Source: Frankia nepalensis
GTDB taxonomy: Bacteria > Actinomycetota > Actinomycetes > Frankiales > Frankiaceae
Reading direction: 5' to 3'
DNA length: 35,681 nucleotides
Assembly (NCBI RefSeq): GCF_016786325.1
Contig: NZ_JADWYU010000193.1
Span: 1-35,681 of the forward strand
The notes beneath the pieces were generated by a model. That model had not been told where the DNA came from, did no database searches, and saw only the letters and a list, made by a program, of their open reading frames with translations. Below are positions 29,405 through 35,681 of the stretch, piece after piece. The translations under genes were made by a program, and so were the position numbers. Positions within the stretch are counted from its first letter, which is position 1, and each line of letters begins with the position of its first letter.

Positions 29405-31464
29405 CGGCCCGCTCCTTCGCCCGTGGCCGTGCCAGCGGCGGCCGCGACCGGGACCCGCCGCGGTCTCCCGGCGGCCGCGCCGACCTCCAGCGCGCGGCGG
29501 CGGCCCTCGAGCACCGCCTCCAGCGCGGTGCGGGGGGCGACGCAGTCGCCGGCGCGCGGGGTGCCCGGGCGCTCCAGGTAGAGGTCCTCCCTCGGCAGCC
29601 GGTGGCCGCAGTCGACGACGGCGGCGCAGCCGATCTCGCGGCGCGCGCCGGTCCAGACGTCCTCGAGCACCGCCCGGCCGTCGCCGACCTCCCGGATCAG
29701 GGCACGCAGCTCCCGGCGCACCCCGGCCTGGGCGAGCCGGGTGTTGGCCGGGGCGAGGTCGCCGGTCAGCGACAGCAGCGTGCCGGCGACCTGGTCGGGC
29801 GTCACCAGGGCGACGTCGCGCCCGGCGGCGGCCAGCCACTCGGCGATCCCGATCGCCACCGGCCCACCGACGGGGTCGTGCACGACGACCGGCCCGCCTG
29901 GCAGCACGTCGGCCGTGCCGGCCTCCAGCAGGGACAGCGCGGGCCAGCTGTCGACGGGGGCCGCGTCCGGTGGCGCCGGGTAGGCCCGGCCGGCCGTGAC
30001 GGACCCGGTGGCGAGGATGACCGCCGTGCCGGCGGCCTCGGCGGCGTCCAGGTCGGCGGCGGTGACCGTCTTCTCGAACCGGAAGCGCACGCCGAGGCGC
30101 TCGCACTCGGCGGCCAGCCAGTCGACCAGCAGCGCGAGCCGCTCCCGGCCCGGTCCGACGGCGGCCCCCCGCAGCGCCCCGCCGAGCACCGTGTCGTTCG
30201 TGGTGAGCGTGACCCGGTGGCCGCGGGTCGCCAGCACGCGGGCGGCCTCCAGCCCGGCGGGGCCGCCGCCGACGACCAGCGCGTCGCGGGCGCGGGCGTC
30301 GGTGCCCTCGACGGGGAGGTCCTCGGTCTCGTGGCCGCTGCGCGGCTCGCCGACACAGGACACGATCGGGTTGCGGTTGTCCCGGACCCGGCAGGCCTGG
30401 TTGCACAGCAGGCACGGCCGCACCCGCGCCGCGTCGCCGGCGCGGGCCTTGGCGACGAGCTCCGGGTCGGCGATCTGCGCCCGGGTCATCTCGACGAGGT
30501 CGGCGACGCCGTCGGCCAGCGCGGCGTCGGCGGCGGCGACGTCGACGACGCTGCCCTGCAGGGCCACCGAGAGGCGGCCCGCGGCGGCGGTCCGCATCGC
30601 CGCGCACAGGTCACGGTTGAAGGTCGGCGCGGTGTGCGACGTCGGCCGGTAGGCGGTCGTCGAGTACGGCCCGCCCCGGGTCACCACGAGCAGGTCGAGC
30701 AGGCCGAGGCCGGCGAGCGCGTCGACCTGCTCGGCCGCCTGCTCGGGGGTGACCCCGGCCCAGGGCGCCAGCTCGTCGCAGCACAGCCGCAGCGAGAGGA
30801 TCGCCTCGTCCCCGATCGCGGCGCGCACCGCGGTGAGCACCTCGCGGGTCAGCAGCAGCCGGTCGGCGCCGTACTCGTCGCCCCGGTGGTTGGTGAGCCC
30901 CGAGTGGAACTGGCGCAGCAGCGCCAACGGGCCGGCGTCGATCTCGACGCCGGCGAGGCCCGCGGCGACGGCGAGCGCGGCGCCGGCGGCGAAGCCGGCG
31001 ACGATCGCGTCGATGCCGTCGCGTTCCAGCTCGGCTGGCAGCTCGCGGCTGGCCGCGTCCGCGACCGGCGACGGCGCCCACAGCGCCGCCTGGGAGTAGG
31101 CGCTGGAGCCCTGGCCGCCCGCGTGGCCGAGCCCGGCGAGCACGATGGTGCCATGCGGGCGTACAGCGGCGGCGAGCGTCGCCCACCCCTGGCCGCAGTC
31201 CGCGGCCAGGGGCGCGCGCTCGTAGGGCCAGTCGTCGGCGGTCACGGACGCCGTCTCGGTGACGATCACTCCGGCGCCGCCGGCCGCCCGGCGGGCATAG
31301 TAGGCGACGTGCCGGTCGGAGATCTCCCGGCGGCGGGCGAGGTTCGTCTCGTGCGGGCCGAACAGGACACGCGACGGCGCCGTGCGCGCCCGCAGCGCGA
31401 GCGGCCGGGTGAGCGCCGGTGGTGTCGCGGGCGACGCGCCGGGACTACCGTCGATCGCGGTCAT
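29401..31464 (-). CDS. Mycofactocin-system FadH/OYE-family oxidoreductase 1
   Basis: A 687-residue relative of the next gene with the same domains: FMN barrel (LALRARTAPSRVLFGPHETN; IVLAGLGHAGGQGSSAYSQA), a four-Cys cluster motif (CLLCNQACRVRDNRNPIVSC) and an FAD/NAD region (LVVGGGPAGLEAARVLATRG). The barrel is more diverged: FLSPxTNxRxDxYGGS reads FHSGLTNHRGDEYGAD, and the catalytic-Tyr position is Ala (IDAGPLALLRQ). It may have changed substrate or act mainly in electron transfer with the second enzyme. Start ATG 31464 (MTAIDGSPGA) is chosen because further upstream the frame runs through the palindromes and the divergent mftR gene. It has no clear ribosome binding site; TATGGC just upstream could be a -10 box, so translation may be leaderless. 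It is the first gene of the operon. Confidence 0.83.
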   Translation of the reverse strand: MTAIDGSPGASPATPPALTRPLALRARTAPSRVLFGPHETNLARRREISDRHVAYYARRAAGGAGVIVTETASVTADDWPYERAPLAADCGQGWATLAAAVRPHGTIVLAGLGHAGGQGSSAYSQAALWAPSPVADAASRELPAELERDGIDAIVAGFAAGAALAVAAGLAGVEIDAGPLALLRQFHSGLTNHRGDEYGADRLLLTREVLTAVRAAIGDEAILSLRLCCDELAPWAGVTPEQAAEQVDALAGLGLLDLLVVTRGGPYSTTAYRPTSHTAPTFNRDLCAAMRTAAAGRLSVALQGSVVDVAAADAALADGVADLVEMTRAQIADPELVAKARAGDAARVRPCLLCNQACRVRDNRNPIVSCVGEPRSGHETEDLPVEGTDARARDALVVGGGPAGLEAARVLATRGHRVTLTTNDTVLGGALRGAAVGPGRERLALLVDWLAAECERLGVRFRFEKTVTAADLDAAEAAGTAVILATGSVTAGRAYPAPPDAAPVDSWPALSLLEAGTADVLPGGPVVVHDPVGGPVAIGIAEWLAAAGRDVALVTPDQVAGTLLSLTGDLAPANTRLAQAGVRRELRALIREVGDGRAVLEDVWTGARREIGCAAVVDCGHRLPREDLYLERPGTPRAGDCVAPRTALEAVLEGRRRALEVGAAAGRPRRVPVAAAAGTATGEGAGR

Positions 31465-31537
31465 GCTTTGGCCATACCGTGAGATCCGTCCATGTCGCAA
31501 TGGGTCGGTCGCCCGCTGGGGGCCGGGGCGGCCCTCC

Positions 31538-31570
31538 GCCCATCTGTGGCACTCGGTGTCATAGATGGGC
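31538..31570. promoter_or_regulatory. Palindromic operator 1 between OYE operon and mftR
   Basis: GCCCATCTGTGGCA (31538-31551) and TGTCATAGATGGGC (31557-31570) form an inverted repeat with 12 of 14 pairs. Its centre is the TGGCAC-TCG-GTGTCA core at 31547-31561. It is the probable MftR-binding site, given the intergenic location beside the regulator gene. Confidence 0.65.
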
Positions 31571-31588
31571 GAATGAGGGGAAGCATAT

Positions 31589-31603
31589 TGGCACCGGGTG
31601 CCA
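31589..31603. promoter_or_regulatory. Palindromic operator 2 (perfect)
   Basis: TGGCACCGGGTGCCA is a perfect inverted repeat and matches the core of operator 1. Centres are 42 bp apart, exactly four turns of B-DNA, so two regulator dimers would bind on one face. It covers the GTG at 31598, which speaks for the ATG at 31622 as the true mftR start and for autoregulation. Confidence 0.65.
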
Positions 31604-31621
31604 GAGGAAAGGGATTGCCGG

Positions 31622-32284
31622 ATGCGTTCCGCTCGCCCGCGTGGCGCCCCGCCCCGCGGTGAGGCCGCGCCGGCCGGTCGTCGGACAGACAACGTGACCG
31701 GCGGGCGGGCCGGGCGGCGCCCGGTGACGAGCGCGGCCGAGCTGGAGCGGCACGCGCTTCTGATCTTCGAGGAGCGCGGGTTCGAGGCGACGACCGTCGA
31801 CGACGTCGCCGCGGCCGCCGGCATCGGCCGGCGCACGTTCTTCCGCTACTACGCCTCGAAGAACGACGTCGTGTGGGGGGAGTTCGACGCCCACCTGGAG
31901 ACGATGCGCGCGGCGCTCGCGGCCACCAGCCCGGACGTGCCCGTGATCACGGCGCTGCGCCGCGCGATCCTGGACTTCAACACCTACCCGGTGGCCGAGA
32001 CGGACTCGCACCGGCGCCGGATGGCGCTGATCCTGCGCACCCCGGCCCTGCAGGCGCACTCGACACTTCGCTACGCCCGGTGGCGGGCGGTCGTCGCCGA
32101 GTTCGTCGCCGCCAGGACGGGGCGCGACGAGGGCGCGCTGGAGCCGCAGGCGGTTGCCTGGGCCTTCCTCGGTGTCGCCGTGGCCGGCTACGAGGAGTGG
32201 CTCGCGCACGCCGGCGCCGAGCTGATCCCCATTCTCGACCGGGCTCTTGGCCTGCTGGTCGACGGCTTGGACCGCTCGCTGTAG
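31622..32284 (+). CDS. mftR: TetR-family mycofactocin system regulator MftR
   Basis: A 220-residue TetR repressor. After a basic flexible leader, the HTH covers about residues 40-85: LERHALLIFEERGFEATTVD, DVAAAAGIGRRTFFRYYASK, followed by NDVVWGEFDAHLETMRAALA, a combination (RTFFRYYASKNDVVWGEFDAHL) closely matching mycobacterial MftR. The ligand domain includes ALRRAILDFNTYPVAETDSH and YARWRAVVAEFVAARTGRDE, QAVAWAFLGVAVAGYEEWL. ATG 31622 has GAGGAAAGGG upstream; GTG 31598 lies within operator 2. Known of MftR: it represses mycofactocin genes and responds to long-chain acyl-CoA. It is divergent from the OYE/ETF operon and probably controls it and itself. The mftA-F genes are not in this window. 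Confidence 0.85.
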   Translation: MRSARPRGAPPRGEAAPAGRRTDNVTGGRAGRRPVTSAAELERHALLIFEERGFEATTVDDVAAAAGIGRRTFFRYYASKNDVVWGEFDAHLETMRAALAATSPDVPVITALRRAILDFNTYPVAETDSHRRRMALILRTPALQAHSTLRYARWRAVVAEFVAARTGRDEGALEPQAVAWAFLGVAVAGYEEWLAHAGAELIPILDRALGLLVDGLDRSL

Positions 32285-32356
32285 CGCCCGCCGGGACCGA
32301 CGCCCCGACCCGGGGGCTGGCCCGCTGACGGGCGTTCGGCCGTGACGCATGGTAGA

Positions 32357-32371
32357 CACTGAGCTTCAGTG
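32357..32371. promoter_or_regulatory. Short palindrome before the His-rich gene
   Basis: CACTGA-GCT-TCAGTG is a perfect inverted repeat 55 bases before the start at 32426, in the gap after mftR. It could be an operator of a metal-responsive repressor for the ATPase unit, but nothing else supports this. Confidence 0.25.
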
Positions 32372-32425
32372 CAGTCACCAAGCGTAGTTGTCCGTCGCCG
32401 TTGCCTGACGGGAAGGGGAGTGGCC

Positions 32426-33460
32426 ATGCCGTCGAAGGCGCGCACGACGACCGCCAGCAGCGACGGAGGTACCGGGGCCGGCGCGACGGGAACCGCCGCG
32501 CCGTCGACCCGGCGCGCGGCATAGTCGCCGCCCCCCCCCCCCCCCCCCGCGCCCCCCCCCCGCCCCCCCCGGGCGGGGGGACCGGGGGCCGGCGCGACGG
32601 CACCCCCCGCCCCGTCGACCGGTCGCGCGGCATCGTCGCGGCCCGCCGCGACGCGCCCCGCGCCCCGCGCCGGCGCCACGAGGACCTCCACCAGGACCAC
32701 GACCACCAAGTCCGCCACCACCCGGGCCGGGGCGACCAAGTCCGCCACCACCCGGGCTGGCACGGCCAGGGCCGCGGCCTCCAGGACGGCGACCCCCAGG
32801 AGCACGACCGCGCGGCGCGCCGCCGGGGAGAAGTCGCCGACCACGTCGGGGGCCCCCCGCCCGGCCGCGGCGCGGCCCGCGCCGGGGGGCGCCCCCCGGA
32901 CGAGCGCCGCGGACGAGCGGATGCCGGCGTCCCAGGACTGGTACCGCCGCGGCGTCGCGGACGCGATCGAGCGCGAGCACGACGTGGCCGGCGCCTCCTT
33001 CCGGCTGCCGTTCCTGCGGGTCAGCCTCGAGATGCCGCGCCGCCACCGTCCGCTCGGGCTCGAGCGGGCCACGGCGCGAGACGTCGCCGCGCGTGCCGGC
33101 ATGGCGGAGCGGGCCGGTGACGAGGGCTGGCGGATCGGGCCGGTGGGCCTGCCGTCGCCGCGCAAGACGGCCTACTACCTGGGGCTCGGCGCGCTCGCCG
33201 CCATCGAGGTGGTCGAGTGGCCGATAGCCGCCGCGATCGCGGCGGGCACCTGGGTGGCCCAGCACACCCGGCCCGAGGCCCCCGCCGTCGGCACCGGGCC
33301 GTGGGAGCACCTCCACCTCCCCGGGCGCGGGCACGACGAGCACGCCCACGACGAGCACGCCCACAACGGGCACGCCACCAGCCGCCGCCGCGCCGCGTCG
33401 GCCAACGGGACGCACGCGCACAACGGCCACGGCCGCCGCCGCGCCTCCACGGACAGCTGA
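32426..33460 (+). CDS. His-rich membrane-associated protein upstream of the P-type ATPase (interrupted reading frame)
   Basis: From ATG 32426 (GGGAAGGGGAG upstream) the frame starts MPSKARTTTASSDGGTGAGA, stops at TAG 32522, then continues in the same frame through the poly-C tract into a second near-copy of the stop region (reading GRAASS, with TCG in place of TAG) and on to 33460. The N-terminal half is Lys/Arg/Thr/Ala-rich with KSATTRAGATKSATTRAGT repeats, histone H1-like. From 32921 (MPASQDWYRRGVADAIEREH) the product has a hydrophobic segment LGLGALAAIEVVEWPIAAAI and a His-rich tail (HDEHAHDEHAHNGHA, GTHAHNGHG), a plausible metal-binding region. It stops three bases before the ATPase start, in the same frame. 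A role in metal handling with the ATPase is inferred. The stop is probably a sequencing or assembly fault but could be real. Confidence 0.55.
32529..32580. other. Poly-C/poly-G low-quality tract
   Basis: Runs of up to about 18 C, broken by single G, then a run of G, lie between two imperfect copies of a roughly 50-base segment (32471-32527 and 32581-32640). This is typical of collapsed or mis-resolved sequence in a draft assembly. Reading-frame conclusions across it should not be trusted. Confidence 0.7.
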
Positions 33461-33463
33461 CGG

Positions 33464-35681
33464 GTGGTCGCCCTGCGTCCGCCCGGCCTGCCGCTGCCCG
33501 GGCGCGCGAACCTCGCGCGGGCGCTGGCCGCCCCCGTGAGCGTGGCGCGCGCCCTGCCGGGTCCCGGCCGTCTGGCGCGCGCCCTGCGACACGAGCTGAC
33601 GCACCCGGACCGCCGGCCTCGCCGGATCTGGCACGAGGACGGCGCCGCGCACATCGAGCTGATCGGGGTCGCCCGCACCGGCGGCCCGTCAGCCCACGCG
33701 GCCGTGTCCGACGCGCTGCGCCGGCTCGCCGGCGTGGACTGGGCCGAGGTCGACGAGGGGCTTGGCCGGGTGCTGGTCGGGTTCGACGGTGACCAGGTCG
33801 AGGTGTCCGACCTGGTCGACACCGTCGGCGACGTCGAGCGCGCGCTGCACGCCGAGGAAGGCCAGGGCCCTGGGCCGGCGCGGCTCGCCGAGCGCCACCC
33901 GGCCGAGGCCGACCCGCTGCTCGCCGAGACCATCGCGCTCGCCGTCGACACCGCCGCGTTCGGCGTGGCCCTGACCGGGCGCTTCGTCCGGCTGCCGTCG
34001 GCGCCGCGGGCCGCCGGCGCCATCGTCGCGGTCGTGGACGGCCAGCCTCGGCTGCGCGCCGCGCTCGCCGACCGGATCGGCCCGGCGACCACCGACCTCG
34101 CGCTCGGGTTCGCCAGTGCCTGGGTCGGCGCCCTCACCCAACAGCCCGACGTGCTCGCGGTGGCCGTCGTCGGCCGGCTCGCGCGGATCGCCGAGCTGCG
34201 CGCGGGCGCGCTCGCGTTCGGGCGACGGGCCACCGAGCTGACCGCGGACACCGGGCGACGCTCGGGGCCCGACGACGGCCAGCCCGGCCCGGGCGGCCCG
34301 GACGGCGGCTCTGGCGGCCCGCCCGGCGCCGGTCGCGGTGGGCCCGGCGGCGCGGCCTGGCGCGGGCGGCCCGTGCCGCTGCCCGACGGGCCGGTCGAGG
34401 TGGCCAGCGCGCGGCTGGCGGCCGCCGGGCTCGCGCTCGGCGGCGCCGGACTGGTCGTCGGCCGCTCCCCGCGGCTGGCCGGCGAGCTGGTGCTCGCGGC
34501 ACTGCCGCGCGCGGCCAGAGCCGGGCGGGAGATGTTCGCCGCCACGGCGGGGCGCCGGCTCGCCGCCCGGGGCATCGTGCCGCTCGACGCCAGGTGCCTG
34601 CGCCGCCTCGACCGGGTCGACACCGTGATGGTGTGCGCCTCGGCGCTGCTCGGCGAGCGCGTCCGGGTGCTGTCCGCCACCGACGCGCAGACGTGGGACC
34701 GGGCGGAGACGATGCTCGGCCACCTCGACCCACGCCGCTCCTTCCGGCCCGGAGAGGTGGTCGCGCGCGCCGGCGGCACCCGGCTCGTCGCCGCGCACGA
34801 CGCGGGCCGCCGCCGCGCCGCCGACCCCGCGGGGCTGCCGTTGCTGGTGCGGACCGGCTCGGTCAGCGCCGGGGCGCTCGCCGGGGTCACGCTGGACGGC
34901 CACGCGGAGGCGGTGCTTCGGGCCGCGCGTGGCTGCGGCCGGGTGGTGCTGACCGAGCATGCCAGCGTCGCCGACATCGCCGGCCTCGCCGACGTGACCC
35001 TGCCACCCGCCCCGCGGCCCCGCCAGGCCGCTGGGGCGCGGCCGTCCCGGCGGGAGGCGGGGCTCGCCGCCCAGGTTCACCGGCTGCAGGCGGCGGGCGC
35101 GGTGGTGTGCGTCGTCGCCGACGAGGAGGGCGACGAGGCGCTGCGGGCCGCCGACGTCGGCGTCGGGCTCGCCCGCGCCGGCCGCAGGCCACCCTGGTCC
35201 GCCGACCTGCTGTGCGGTTCGGAGCTGACCGACGTCTGGCGGGTGCTCCGGTTCATGCCGCCTGCCGCCGCGACGAGCCGGCGGGCCGCCACCCTGTCGG
35301 TGTCCGGCTCGGCGCTCGCCGCGCTCACCACCTTCGTCAACGGCCCAGGTGCCCGCCCGAGCGCCCGCCGGCTCGCGCTCGTCAGCGGGCCGGTGAGCGC
35401 CGCCGCGGCGACGGCCGTCGTCACCGGGCTCGTCGCGGCGCTGCGCGCGGACCGGGGCGCCGTGCCGGCGCCCGTCCTGCACACCGACTGGCACGCGCTG
35501 ACCGCCGAGGCCGCCCTGCGCCGGCTGGGCGCCGCCACCGGCGCGGACACGCGGCCGGCGGGCCAGCGGCCGACGGCACAGCCGACCGCGCAGCCGGCGC
35601 CGCGAGTGGCCGCGGCGGCCGCGCCCCGGGCCGGCGCCCCGCCACCGGCCCAGCGCGGCCCCGGCGCCGGCGGTTCCCGCC
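33464..35681 (+). CDS. ctpI: CtpI-type giant P-type ATPase, N-terminal half (3' partial)
   Basis: The frame is open from GTG 33464 to the window end (739 residues seen). Residues about 55-120 resemble a heavy-metal-associated domain without its CxxC (HIELIGVARTGGPSAHAAVS; VDWAEVDEGLGRVLVGFDGD). The next 400 residues follow the plan of a P-type ATPase but without catalytic residues. Around 382 RLDRVDTVM stands where DKTGTLT should be, and around 555 VADEEGDEALRAADVGVGLA stands for GDGxNDAPALxxADVGIAMG. This degenerate half, placed before a complete ATPase, is the known layout of mycobacterial CtpI (about 1,600 residues). The functional half would lie beyond the window. A Pro/Gly-rich linker covers about 265-305. 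Transport substrate unknown (a metal cation by family). It follows the His-rich gene directly. Confidence 0.75.
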   Translation, partial: MVALRPPGLPLPGRANLARALAAPVSVARALPGPGRLARALRHELTHPDRRPRRIWHEDGAAHIELIGVARTGGPSAHAAVSDALRRLAGVDWAEVDEGLGRVLVGFDGDQVEVSDLVDTVGDVERALHAEEGQGPGPARLAERHPAEADPLLAETIALAVDTAAFGVALTGRFVRLPSAPRAAGAIVAVVDGQPRLRAALADRIGPATTDLALGFASAWVGALTQQPDVLAVAVVGRLARIAELRAGALAFGRRATELTADTGRRSGPDDGQPGPGGPDGGSGGPPGAGRGGPGGAAWRGRPVPLPDGPVEVASARLAAAGLALGGAGLVVGRSPRLAGELVLAALPRAARAGREMFAATAGRRLAARGIVPLDARCLRRLDRVDTVMVCASALLGERVRVLSATDAQTWDRAETMLGHLDPRRSFRPGEVVARAGGTRLVAAHDAGRRRAADPAGLPLLVRTGSVSAGALAGVTLDGHAEAVLRAARGCGRVVLTEHASVADIAGLADVTLPPAPRPRQAAGARPSRREAGLAAQVHRLQAAGAVVCVVADEEGDEALRAADVGVGLARAGRRPPWSADLLCGSELTDVWRVLRFMPPAAATSRRAATLSVSGSALAALTTFVNGPGARPSARRLALVSGPVSAAAATAVVTGLVAALRADRGAVPAPVLHTDWHALTAEAALRRLGAATGADTRPAGQRPTAQPTAQPAPRVAAAAAPRAGAPPPAQRGPGAGGSR

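Noticed and set aside
31465-31836. Extension of the first OYE frame beyond 31464
   Set aside because: It crosses both palindromic operators and the divergent mftR coding region.
32529-32580. Poly-C tract as a phase-variation switch
   Set aside because: The interrupted, very long C and G runs and the flanking duplicated segment fit poor sequence quality better; slippage switching is not typical for this kind of genome.
32401-33120. Plus-strand frame starting at 32401 with Asp/His-rich product
   Set aside because: It is out of frame with the better-supported start at 32426 and the conserved-looking 32921-33460 product, and it runs through the unreliable poly-C tract.
23307-33460. Search for mftA or other mycofactocin biosynthesis genes near mftR
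   Set aside because: No short frame ending in an IDGxCGVY-like tail and no radical SAM gene is visible in the window.

Overview
The window is high-GC DNA with actinobacterial codon use and gene families (SARP regulators, actinobacterial double-HTH regulators, a mycofactocin-type redox module, a CtpI-type P-type ATPase). A Frankia-like or related soil actinomycete fits best, but this is judged from protein families only; no rRNA or tRNA gene is present.

Region 1 (1-10 kb) is an accessory island of toxin/immunity debris, insertion sequences and a small expanded gene family. It opens with the 3' end of an HNH-nuclease polymorphic toxin and a DUF4265 immunity-like gene. An IS110 transposase remnant, a Cys/His toxin-like fragment, an intact IS630 element (TA duplication), an intact IS701-type element (CTAT duplication) and a fragment of a toxin-associated Hint domain follow. 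Interleaved are three full-length double-helix-turn-helix proteins (3435, 7828, 8804), two decayed copies of the same family (4221 and 7076), and two nearly identical copies of a small acidic immunity-like protein (7228 and 9621). The layout looks like an array growing and shrinking by duplication and recombination.

Region 2 (10.1-23.2 kb) holds an ABC exporter with a GNAT acetyltransferase (minus strand), and divergent from it a co-directional set: a large SARP/ATPase regulator, a 71-residue peptide with three repeats of an IVLA core, an MFS transporter and a TPR protein. The repeat peptide is the best candidate for something undescribed: a multi-core RiPP-like precursor with a 46-nt hairpin between it and its exporter. 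Two paralogous secreted seven-repeat RCC1 propeller proteins follow, with a duplicated upstream region of which a third copy lies orphaned, and then a second SARP regulator with an 11-bp-periodic direct repeat upstream.

Region 3 (23.3-32.3 kb) is a minus-strand operon of two OYE/FadH-type flavoenzymes, ETF alpha, a FixC-like dehydrogenase, a FixX-like ferredoxin and ETF beta. The divergent TetR gene strongly resembles MftR, the mycofactocin regulator. Two copies of the same palindrome, 42 bp apart, sit between them. The mycofactocin biosynthesis genes (mftA-F) are not in the window, so the module is a redox satellite of that system.

Region 4 (32.4 kb to end) has a His-rich membrane-associated protein whose 5' part is spoiled by a poly-C tract and a stop codon (probable sequencing or assembly fault), then the degenerate N-terminal half of a giant CtpI-like P-type ATPase running off the window.
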